Source: Alphaproteobacteria bacterium (GTDB lineage Bacteria; Pseudomonadota; Alphaproteobacteria; Rhizobiales; Aestuariivirgaceae). From it: DNA of 6,336 bases. Below, in pieces: positions 1 through 5,031 of this stretch. The position numbers and the translations under genes were made by a program. The notes below the pieces were generated by a model, which saw only the letters and a list, made by a program, of their open reading frames with translations, was not told where the DNA came from and did not search any database. Each line of letters starts with the position of its first letter. Positions within the stretch are counted from its first letter, which is position 1. The stretch spans positions 1 through 6,336 of the forward strand of contig JAGRLX010000070.1 in NCBI GenBank assembly GCA_020441605.1, in the 5' to 3' direction.

Positions 1-2
1 TC

Positions 3-284
3 GGCCTGACTCCTCGCCGCAAGCAATCCGGCCAAACTGACACCAACGGCCGCGTGTCGCGATGGGGAGACCGGCTGCTTCGAACCTATCTCTTCGAGGC
101 GGCCAGTGTCCTGCTACACCGGACAAAGAGATGGTGCGCACTGAAAACATGGGGCCTGCGCCTTTCCAAGCGCAACGGGATGAAGAAGGCGCAGGTCGCT
201 GTCGCCCGGAAGCTAGCTGTGATCCTCCACTGCATCTGGGTCGCCGGGACAATCTTTGAATGGGGGAAAGAGCTACCTGCATGA
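3..284 (+). CDS. IS110-family transposase, C-terminal part (5' end outside window)
   Basis: The frame is open from the first bases of the window and stops with TGA at 282-284, leaving 93 visible residues. It reads [10 protein letters not shown], then [19 protein letters not shown], then [20 protein letters not shown]. These are the conserved blocks of the C-terminal transposase_20 domain of the IS110/IS116/IS902 family (RuvC-like N-terminal domain plus serine-containing C-terminal domain). Family members are usually 300-450 residues, so about three quarters of the protein lies to the left of the window and I cannot say whether it is intact. The GTG at 54 is internal and not a start. The visible part has no stop or frameshift, unlike the IS66 and IS630 genes beside it, so this may be the youngest element of the cluster. 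Family assignment is firm; activity is unknown. Confidence 0.9.
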   Translation, partial: GLTPRRKQSGQTDTNGRVSRWGDRLLRTYLFEAASVLLHRTKRWCALKTWGLRLSKRNGMKKAQVAVARKLAVILHCIWVAGTIFEWGKELPA

Positions 285-566
285 CAGACGCATGACCCGA
301 CCCCAAGATTGCAGGCCTGACGCCAAGCCTGTGATGTCCCGCCGGGACTGTGGTCGCGGTGACCTCGTTCAATCGGCTGCAGGCCAGCAAGGCACCTGCG
401 TTGCGTACGTTGAAGGCACCCGACCCGAACATCAACATGAGGCCATGACCTCGAAAAGGACCAAGACCCCGGCACGGACAGAAAAGCAGGTTTGACGAAG
501 AACTGCAATTAACGGGCCGATTGACATGCACGCCCGCAAGCATGGCGGTCCCAAAGTAGCCGGCCG
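285..566. other. Noncoding 3' tail of the IS110 element, up to the IS66 end
   Basis: No convincing gene lies here; the frames that run through it have no recognisable content. IS110-type elements commonly carry a long untranslated 3' tail. In the IS1111 subgroup the guide ('bridge') RNA is encoded downstream of the transposase, whereas in the IS110 subgroup it lies upstream. Two short hairpins are visible: GTCCC/GGGAC with a 3-base loop at 336-348, and GCAGG-CC/GG-CCTGC with a 2-base bulge and the loop AGCAA at 379-399. They are compatible with a structured RNA but far too short to prove one. I cannot locate the IS110 right end; it must lie before the GTAA at 567, where IS66 appears to start. 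Confidence 0.45.
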
Positions 567-597
567 GTAAGGACCGCAGATCAGGCGACGGCCTTGG
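567..597. repeat. Putative IS66 terminal inverted repeat, tnpC side
   Basis: Begins GTAAGGACCGCAGATCAGGC and overlaps the end of tnpC. Hand alignment with the reverse complement of 2808-2838 gives 19 of 31 matches, including GTAA at the tip and GCCTTGG at the inner end. The match is imperfect, so the exact boundary is tentative. Confidence 0.45.
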
Positions 598-1982
598 CCT
601 CCCGAGCCATCGGCACCCAGTCCCACGGCAGCAGTTCGTCGAGGCGGTTGATCTTATGGTCGCCGATCCGGGCGAGGATGTCGGCGAAGTAGGCTTCGGG
701 ATCATGGCCGCTGAGCTTCGCGCTTTCGATGATCGTCATGGCTTCCGCGAGGGTTTCGCCCCCGGCGTCGGCCCCGGCGAAGAACCAGTTCTTCCGACCA
801 ATCACCACCGGCTTGATCGCGCGCTCGGCCGAGTTGTTGTCGATGGCCACGCGGCCGTCCTCCAGGAAGAGCTTGAAGGAGGGCCAGCGACGGAGCGCGT
901 AGCGGAAGTCCTTGGCCAGTGCGCTTTTGCCGGAGATGCCGCCGAGCTGGGTCTCTGCCCATGCCTTGAAGCCCGTATAGGCGTCCGCTCGGAGGATGCC
1001 GCTGAACTCGGCCAGATGGCCTTGCGGATGCACGCTCTTCCGGTCCGGTGAGAAGAAGTAGGCGATGCCGCGCGGCGCAGTCCCGCCCCAGGGTTGATCA
1101 TCCCGAAGGTAGGTCCAGATCCGGCCCTCCTTCACGCCCTTGCCCAGGCCTTCGAGCCGCCTGGCCCGATCGAGCACCCGGACCGGAGTGTCGTCGGCAT
1201 GGAGGCGTCGGCGGTCATCACGTCGGCCCTGATCCGCGCCACCAACGGAGAGAGCACCCGCACGCCCTGGCCGCACCAGTCCACGAGCGTCGAAGCCGGG
1301 ATCTCCGCGCCCATGCGGGCGAAGATCTCGTTCTGTCGATACAAGGGCAGATGGTCGTCGAACTTGAAGACGAGGATGTGCACCAGGAGGCCCGGTCCCG
1401 CCATGCTGCGCGGGATTGGTCCGGAAGGCGCCGGGATCTGGGTGATCTTCTCGCATCGCCGGCAGGATTTCTTCGGACGCGCCGTCTCGATCACCTTCAA
1501 CCGTGCGCCGATCAACTCGAGGATCTCGCTCATGTCTTCACCGACGAGCCGCAGCTCGCCTCCACAATCGGGACAGGCATCACCGGGATCGAGCACGATG
1601 TGCTCGCGGGGGTTGCCTCCGAGACCTTCGGTTTGCGCCACATGGGAGCAAGCTCCGCGACGGCGGGCTCTGCCTTCGGCTCCTCCTCGGGCTCCCGGGC
1701 GGCCGAAGCTGCAACCTCCAGCGCCTCGAGGGCCAGCTCGAGTTGTTCGATCTCGCGCTCGATCTTCTCCGAACTCACACCGAACTTCTGCCGCTGGAGC
1801 TTGGCGATCCGGATCTGGAGCGCCTGGACGAGGGCTTCGTGTGCCTTCAGGACGGCCGTGAGCCTTGTCGTCACCGCCCGTATGGCCGCGTTCTCGGCCT
1901 CGAGCGCGGCGATCGCCGTGCGCAGCTCGGCAGGATCATCCGGCGGAAGGGAGGAGGTCTCGGATATGCGTGACCCTACCAT
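581..1982 (-). pseudogene. tnpC: IS66 TnpC (DDE transposase), two frameshifts and an internal deletion
   Basis: The gene is spread over three frames that join into one IS66 transposase. Frame one (from ATG 1982) holds the N-terminal leucine-rich coiled coil and the IS66 block LQRQKFGVSSEKIEREIEQL. Frame two holds the zinc-finger block CPDCGGEL...CRRCEK and GPGLLVHILVFKFDDHLPLY. Frame three holds LHADDTPV (first catalytic Asp), ILRADAYTGF (second Asp), NNSAERAI (catalytic Glu) and the usual end INRLDELLPWDW. The first shift is the loss of one C in a C5 run (1608-1612 on the + strand); restoring it reads SEATPREHIVLDPG. The second is loss of one C at about 1207; restoring it reads ADRLHADDTPV. 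Restored length is 467 residues, below the usual 510-550, because ADAYTGFK runs straight into WAETQLGG near 960-972. The segment carrying the family's CWAHxRR motif is missing. It begins 45 bases after the tnpB stop. Non-functional. Confidence 0.92.
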
Positions 1983-2027
1983 TGCGCACGACTAGTGACC
2001 AGTAAAACAAGGGGTTGGGGCGAAGTA

Positions 2028-2375
2028 TCAGCTCACCCGAGCGGGAGGCGCTCCTCTATCCGGTCGGCGCCAGTCGATGTCTTCCCAGAGCATCGTCAGC
2101 TGCGCCGAGGTCAGCCTCGCGGCACCGTCTCCGGCGGCGGGCCAAGGGAAGCGCCCCCGTTCCAGGACCTTGTAGTAGAGGCAGAACCCCTAGTCGTCCC
2201 AGTAGAGCAGCTTCAGCCGATCTCCCTGTTGTCCACGGAACGCGAAGACCGCACCGCACGCCGGGTTCAGACACAGGACGTCCTGGGCGAGCGCGGCCAG
2301 ACCACTTATCCCCTTGCGTATGTCGGTGGTCTCGCAGGCCAGGTAGACCCGAACGCCCGTTCCCGGTCCGATCAT
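2028..2375 (-). pseudogene. tnpB: IS66 TnpB (Orf2) with an in-frame amber stop
   Basis: Reading from ATG at 2375 gives the typical TnpB start MIGPGTGVRVYLAC, then DIRKGISGLAALAQDVL, GAVFAFRG and DRLKLLYWDD. A TAG then follows at codon 62 (2190-2192). The same frame continues without further damage: GFCLYYKVLERGRFPWP, then LTSAQLTMLWEDIDWRRPDR, ending at TGA 2028. The full reading is 115 codons, the normal size for this family. Relatives usually have Gln at the stop position (YWDxQGFCLYYK), so the lesion is probably CAG to TAG. TnpB is an accessory protein that most IS66 elements need for transposition; its biochemical role is poorly known. Its ATG overlaps the tnpA stop (ATGA), indicating translational coupling in the ancestor. 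The truncated 61-residue product is unlikely to work. Confidence 0.92.
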
Positions 2376-2740
2376 GCCGCTTCCACCGCCCGGATCAACC
2401 GGGTCAGCGCCTCTCCATCCATGCTGCTGTCGAACCTCAGGCAGCGGCCGTTCCTCATCCGCAGATCGACCATGACGGGTCGCGCTGGCGCGGGGGCGCT
2501 TACCGGCGTCCGCGCCTCACCAAAATCGACCGGAACAAAAGCGGCCCCGCGATCCGGCGACCATAGGCCCTTCTTCTTCAGGTCCCGTCGCTAGCCGTAG
2601 ATCCGGGAGCGCGTGAGCTCGTGCCTTTGGGTAATCTGCGTGACCGACGCCCCGCCAAAGCCCACTTCGCGCAGGATCTCGAGCTTCTCGTCGTCACTCC
2701 ACCGTCGGCGTCGCTCAACGCCCAGAACTTCGCACAGCAT
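2372..2740 (-). pseudogene. tnpA: IS66 TnpA (Orf1) with an in-frame amber stop
   Basis: Reading from ATG 2740 gives MLCEVLGVERRRRWSDDEKL, then EILREVGFGGASVTQITQRH and ELTRSRIYG. This is the helix-turn-helix domain of IS66 TnpA, a probable DNA-binding protein related to the IS3 OrfA/transposase_8 group. A TAG stands at codon 50 (2591-2593), where the family has Trp (IYxWRRDLKKKGLW); a single TGG to TAG change explains it. The frame then runs on intact through RRDLKKKGLWSPD and MVDLRMRNGRCLRFDSSMDG to LIRAVEAA, with TGA at 2372-2374 overlapping the tnpB start. The undamaged length would be 122 residues. The sequence GGGAG lies about six bases before the ATG, a reasonable ribosome-binding site. 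The stop falls inside the DNA-binding domain, so the 49-residue product should be inactive. Confidence 0.9.
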
Positions 2741-2752
2741 CGCCGCTCCCGA

Positions 2753-2792
2753 TAAGACACGTGCATAACTACGCCTTTATGCACGTGTCTTA
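2753..2792. repeat. Perfect 16-bp inverted repeat with 8-base loop in the tnpA leader
   Basis: The left arm TAAGACACGTGCATAA (2753-2768) and right arm TTATGCACGTGTCTTA (2777-2792) are exact reverse complements around the spacer ctacgcct. Each arm also contains CACGTG, itself a 6-bp palindrome. The repeat lies inside the IS66 element, between its proposed end at 2838 and the tnpA ATG at 2740, and stops a few bases before the GGGAG ribosome-binding site. There is no T-run after either arm, so it does not look like an intrinsic terminator. It could be a leader hairpin that limits read-in translation, a paired operator, or a small inserted palindrome. Perfect pairing in an element whose genes are all decayed is striking. 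Confidence 0.85.
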
Positions 2793-2807
2793 GCTCGCCC
2801 AGCCTTC

Positions 2808-2838
2808 CCAAGGCAGGCGGCCAAAATCGGGCGGTTAC
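2808..2838. repeat. Putative IS66 terminal inverted repeat, tnpA side
   Basis: On the minus strand it begins GTAACCGCCCGATTTTGGCC and partners with 567-597 (19 of 31 positions). The boundary at 2838 is supported independently: from 2839 onward the + strand reads directly into an IS630 transposase (LIAGLTRDALSAPWV), whereas before 2838 that homology is lost. Confidence 0.55.
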
Positions 2839-3222
2839 CCCTGATCGCCGGGTTGACCAGGGATGCTCTGAGCGCACCATGGGTGATCAAGGGCCCGATG
2901 GATGGCCCGGCTTTCGCGGCGTATGTCCGGGAGGTTCTGACCCGCGAGATCGCTCCCGGCACGGCGGTCATCCTCGACAACCTCACTACCCACCGCAACA
3001 AAGAGGCCGCAGCCGCCCTCAAGGCACACGGCTGCTGGTTCCTCTACCTGCCGCCATACTCATCCGATCGAACAGGCATTCGCCAAGCTCAATGCGGATC
3101 TGCGCAGGATCGGAGCCCGGTCCTTCACCTCGGTCTTCGAGGCCATCGGCGCGGTCTGTCACCTCTATGACCCGGCAGAGTGCTGCAACTACTTCAGCGC
3201 TGCCGGATATGCCTCAAACTAA
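2839..3222 (+). pseudogene. IS630-family transposase, C-terminal half only, with an 11-base deletion
   Basis: From 2841 the + strand reads LIAGLTRDALSAPWVIKGPM, then DGPAFAAYVREVL, TAVILDNLTTHRN (second catalytic Asp of the DDE domain) and GCWFLYLPPYS. The frame then breaks. From 3064 it resumes one frame over as PIEQAFAKLNADLRRIGARS (catalytic Glu in PIE), then FEAIGAVCHLYDPAECCNYF and SAAGYASN, with TAA at 3220-3222. Relatives read PPYSPDLNPIEQAF here. The window keeps only one base between the Ser and Pro codons instead of twelve, so 11 bases are gone around 3063. The N-terminal half, with the helix-turn-helix region and first catalytic Asp, is absent because IS66 sequence abuts at 2838. 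The AATCTCGAAAAGCCTTAG just after the stop looks like an IS630 right end at a TA target (about 3234-3236), but no left partner remains to confirm it. Confidence 0.9.
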
Positions 3223-3326
3223 TCTCGAAAAGCCTTAGTGTGCTTTTCTTTCACTGGCCAGGAGTGCGGCGCAAAATTACTCTCGGCGGACCGTCGTCGT
3301 TCACCTGAATCGGGAAATACATTCGT
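3223..3326. other. Short spacer between the IS630 fragment and the Rhs locus
   Basis: The first dozen or so bases are the probable IS630 right end; the rest is unassigned. The IS630 frame (+) and the Rhs operon (-) converge here, so terminators might be expected, but I see no strong hairpin followed by a T-run on either strand. Confidence 0.4.
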
Positions 3327-3482
3327 TTATCGCCGAACCCAGTTAGGAATTTCCACTTCAATATTGAATCTCTGCGCTCGCTCGTCACCAAGTTCAACGG
3401 ACATCACCTCCAAGAATGAGGATGCTTTCTCGATTTCATTGAATGGCTGTTGAAAACCTCTGCTACTACGCATGTATTGCAT
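3327..3482 (-). CDS. Small ORF, 51 codons; possible frameshifted tail of the upstream immunity protein
   Basis: ATG at 3480-3482 overlaps the preceding stop as TGATG, and the frame runs 51 codons to TAA 3327-3329. It begins MQYMRSSRGFQQPFNEIEKA and ends VEIPNWVRR; I recognise no family. Two readings are possible. It may be a separate, translationally coupled small gene. Alternatively it may be the true C-terminus of the preceding protein: upstream of its ATG the frame reads IKKRL, so restoring one base near 3494 would turn the preceding LTLDELRRG-stop into a continuous LTLDE-x-KKRLMQYMRSSRG. The mixed charged helix and lack of an obvious ribosome-binding site of its own make me lean slightly to the frameshift. 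It is too long for the AT-rich context to dismiss, but unproven. Confidence 0.5.
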   Translation of the reverse strand: MQYMRSSRGFQQPFNEIEKASSFLEVMSVELGDERAQRFNIEVEIPNWVRR

Positions 3483-3934
3483 CAGCCTCTTCTTAATTCG
3501 TCCAAGGTCAATTGCGTTGGCTCCGCAAACGTATAGCGGTGGCTATACCTCCAACCTGCGATTTCAACAAATCCGGCAAGGAAGCTTACCCACGAAGGGC
3601 GAGGTTCATCTCGACCATCATAGTCCAAAATGACGATATCCCTACCAGCGGCATCGAGGATACCGCCAGGGACAACCTGAGGCTGGATCAGATAAATATC
3701 AGACTTTAGCAGTCCAATACCGTCAGTTCCCTTTCTGGGATGCCGCAAGTAGTCGAGCCTATCTCCAAAGAAATTTTCTCTAGTTGCATCCCAACTGTCT
3801 CTGACGGGTAGGGGGCTCTCCAGAAGTTTGAGGCGGTTGAAACTCCCTGATCCCATATCCTCTACTGCGTGGTATCGATAGATAGGGAACGTTACTGTGA
3901 CGCTAGTTGGCACACTGGCAATCGCTTCCATCAT
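3482..3934 (-). CDS. Predicted immunity protein for the orphan Rhs C-terminus (unrecognised family)
   Basis: The 150 residues from ATG 3934 form a soluble-looking protein with no signal peptide and no membrane segment. Visible stretches are VTVTFPIYRYHAVEDMGSGS (13-32), DSWDATRENFFGDRLDYLRH (46-65), IVILDYDGRDEPRPSWVSFL (100-119) and FVEIAGWRYSHRYTF. I do not recognise a family. The function is inferred from position: its start overlaps the Rhs stop (ATGATG, with the TGA inside), the coupling typical of Rhs toxin/immunity pairs. A second ATG at 3931 has better spacing from the purine-rich GGGCGAGGGG and could be the real start; an in-frame ATG at 3952 lies inside the Rhs frame and is less likely. 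Base composition is more AT-rich than the Rhs core, as expected for an exchanged module. The C-terminus may be altered by a one-base loss (see the next small frame). Confidence 0.65.
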   Translation of the reverse strand: MMEAIASVPTSVTVTFPIYRYHAVEDMGSGSFNRLKLLESPLPVRDSWDATRENFFGDRLDYLRHPRKGTDGIGLLKSDIYLIQPQVVPGGILDAAGRDIVILDYDGRDEPRPSWVSFLAGFVEIAGWRYSHRYTFAEPTQLTLDELRRG

Positions 3935-4602
3935 CCCCTCGCCCGATGCCATATCCAGCTCCTGACACTGGCAGGCCCCAATGCCGCACCAGTTAGTCCA
4001 GCGCCTCCCACACGCCATAAATTGATGCATTCCCACTGCCAATTGTTCTCGTCCAATCGATCCCAAGCGTTCCAAACAGCTGCAGCAGCACCGAACGCTA
4101 GGGCGAAGCACCATGGGCATTCACCATTCGGATCAGTGATCATCAATGGCGACTGACGGGCATACCCATAGATATTTGGACCATCAATCAACCCAAGCGG
4201 ATCAGCCTGGAAATACCGTCCCGTCGTGGGATCATAGTCCCGCATCCAGTTCTGATGGAGAGCTGCCTCAGTCTGGAACCACTGGCCGGGGAAGCGCAAG
4301 TCGATGTTGGCGCCGGTTGCGGTACGCACCCCGCCGAAGGGCAGGTAAGCGGCCTCCCAGACCACGTTGCTGGAGCCGTCGGTGGCGAAGACCGGACGGC
4401 CGATGTGGTCGGTGCGCACGGAGTAGAGGGTGCCGTTCTCGAAGACCGCCACGATGGTATCGTCAGCCCAGATGTACTCCCGGATCAGCTCCGAGGTACC
4501 GCTCACGTCGTCGTAGAGATACTCCGCGATCCGGTGGCCCCAGATGTCGTGGAGCGAGTGGATCGTGTCGCCCGATGCGAGTCGGCGGATCACCTGCTGG
4601 GC
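3931..4602 (-). pseudogene. Orphan Rhs core fragment with alternative short C-terminus
   Basis: The minus frame reads AQQVIRRLASGD, EYIWADDTIVAVFENG, VRTDHIGRPVFATD, DLRFPGQWFQTEAALHQNW, MRDYDPTTGRYFQADPLGLI, YGYARQSP and ITDPNGE. This is the RHS repeat-associated core, aligning over about 160 residues with the core of the upstream Rhs gene. Nothing precedes AQQVI: the homology begins directly after the immunity stop TAA at 4606-4608, in the same frame, and the first usable codon is a GTG at 4593 with no clear ribosome-binding site. It is therefore a displaced C-terminal module, probably not translated alone. After DPNGE only 62 residues follow: a hydrophobic stretch (CFALAFGAAAAVWNAW), NNWQWECINLWRVGG, and the end SVRSWIWHRARG. 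No known toxin domain is apparent. It is either a very small membrane-type toxin or a truncated one. The stop overlaps the next gene. Confidence 0.85.
4120..4602 (-). repeat. Rhs core direct repeat, copy 2 (orphan)
   Basis: This encodes the core from AQQVI to DPNGE and aligns with 5571-6056 over its whole length, roughly two thirds identical at the protein level by eye, with one codon fewer. The most alike DNA is around the LRFPGQWF...MRDYDPT...ADPLGL block. Homology starts within a few bases of the preceding immunity stop and ends where the two C-termini diverge, as expected for a recombination module. Confidence 0.85.
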
Positions 4603-4605
4603 AAT

Positions 4606-5031
4606 TTAGCGCTTGGAAGTCGCTTCACTACCACCCCAGAATGCAACAACGTAGAACACTGAGACAGATATTGAGCTAAAGAATAGAAACAATGCGGAGG
4701 CGCCAAATGCCTGAAATGTGAACATTGCGGCCACATCTCCTTGGGATACATACAAAGCCGCAAGAAGCAGGTAGAAAACCACAGAGCAAGCTGCAGCGAA
4801 ATACAGATACTCCACGAAGCGGCGCGGCCGCCTTGTTCTAAAGAGCAGGAAGTACGCAGGGACACCCATGAAAAAGCAAAAACCATATCCGAACAAGGCG
4901 CCAAAGTACAAATAAACCCCTACAAAAGCTCCACTATTGAAATAGAAGTCGTGCGCTGCAAGCCCAATTGGAACAACGGCAGGGGCAACTAAAAACGCAG
5001 CCAGAACCCTCAACTTTTTTATTTCCACCAT
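4606..5031 (-). CDS. Four-helix membrane protein, predicted immunity protein of the main Rhs toxin
   Basis: Starting at ATG 5029-5031 gives 141 residues. The frame is open further upstream, but only inside the Rhs toxin. The start forms TGATG with the Rhs stop, so translation is probably coupled; a GCGGGA lies about ten bases upstream. Hydrophobic segments fall at about 8-27, 36-64, 73-95 and 103-132. The positively charged RTRRPRR (65-71) between helices two and three, with KK at the N-terminus and SKR at the C-terminus, gives an N-in/C-in topology by the positive-inside rule. I recognise no family. Its role is inferred from its place directly after a toxin C-terminus. A polytopic membrane immunity protein suggests that the toxin acts on the inner membrane or in the periplasm, as known for other membrane-type immunity proteins. 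The stop TAA (4606-4608) abuts the orphan core. Confidence 0.75.
   Translation of the reverse strand: MVEIKKLRVLAAFLVAPAVVPIGLAAHDFYFNSGAFVGVYLYFGALFGYGFCFFMGVPAYFLLFRTRRPRRFVEYLYFAAACSVVFYLLLAALYVSQGDVAAMFTFQAFGASALFLFFSSISVSVFYVVAFWGGSEATSKR

Larger units (their letters stand above)
567..2838 (-). mobile_element. Degenerate IS66-family insertion sequence (tnpA-tnpB-tnpC)
   Basis: The order tnpA, tnpB, tnpC on the minus strand is diagnostic of IS66. The proposed ends both begin GTAA reading inward (567 on the + strand, 2838 on the minus strand), as is usual for this family. The first 31 bases of the two ends agree at 19 positions by hand alignment. The total is 2272 bp, short of the usual 2.5-2.7 kb, and the shortfall matches the internal deletion in tnpC. 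All three genes are broken, so the element cannot supply its own transposase. The 8 bases outside each end (gccggccg on the left, ccctgatc on the right) do not match, so no target duplication survives. The right end is supported by the IS630 reading frame starting immediately outside it; the left end rests only on GTAA and the weak repeat. Confidence 0.75.

Noticed and set aside
256..508. Frames on both strands in the IS110 tail (79 and 140 codons)
   Set aside because: They have no family resemblance and low-complexity, Arg-rich composition; the region is better explained as the noncoding tail of the element.
1200..1640. Programmed frameshifting joining the three tnpC frames
   Set aside because: Both sites would need a -1 shift, but neither has an X-XXY-YYZ slippery sequence in frame, and TnpC of IS66 is normally one continuous frame.
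1048..1995. Long + strand frames opposite tnpC (up to 315 codons)
   Set aside because: They are Arg/Ala/Ser-rich shadows of the GC-rich minus-strand transposase, with no recognisable content.
2190..2593. Amber codons in tnpA and tnpB as possible recoding (stop read as an amino acid)
   Set aside because: The two TAGs replace different residues (Trp and Gln in relatives), and tnpC in the same element has frameshifts. Plain decay is simpler.
2753..2792. Palindrome as the missing left terminal repeat of the IS630 element
   Set aside because: Its arms do not match the probable IS630 right end (AATCTCGAAAAGCCTTAG), and it lies inside the IS66 boundary.
2753..2792. Palindrome as an intrinsic terminator
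   Set aside because: No T-run follows either arm on either strand.
3238..3453. 71-codon + strand frame beginning MCFSFTGQECGAKL
   Set aside because: It shows no recognisable domain and no ribosome-binding site, and it overlaps the coherent coupled frame on the minus strand.
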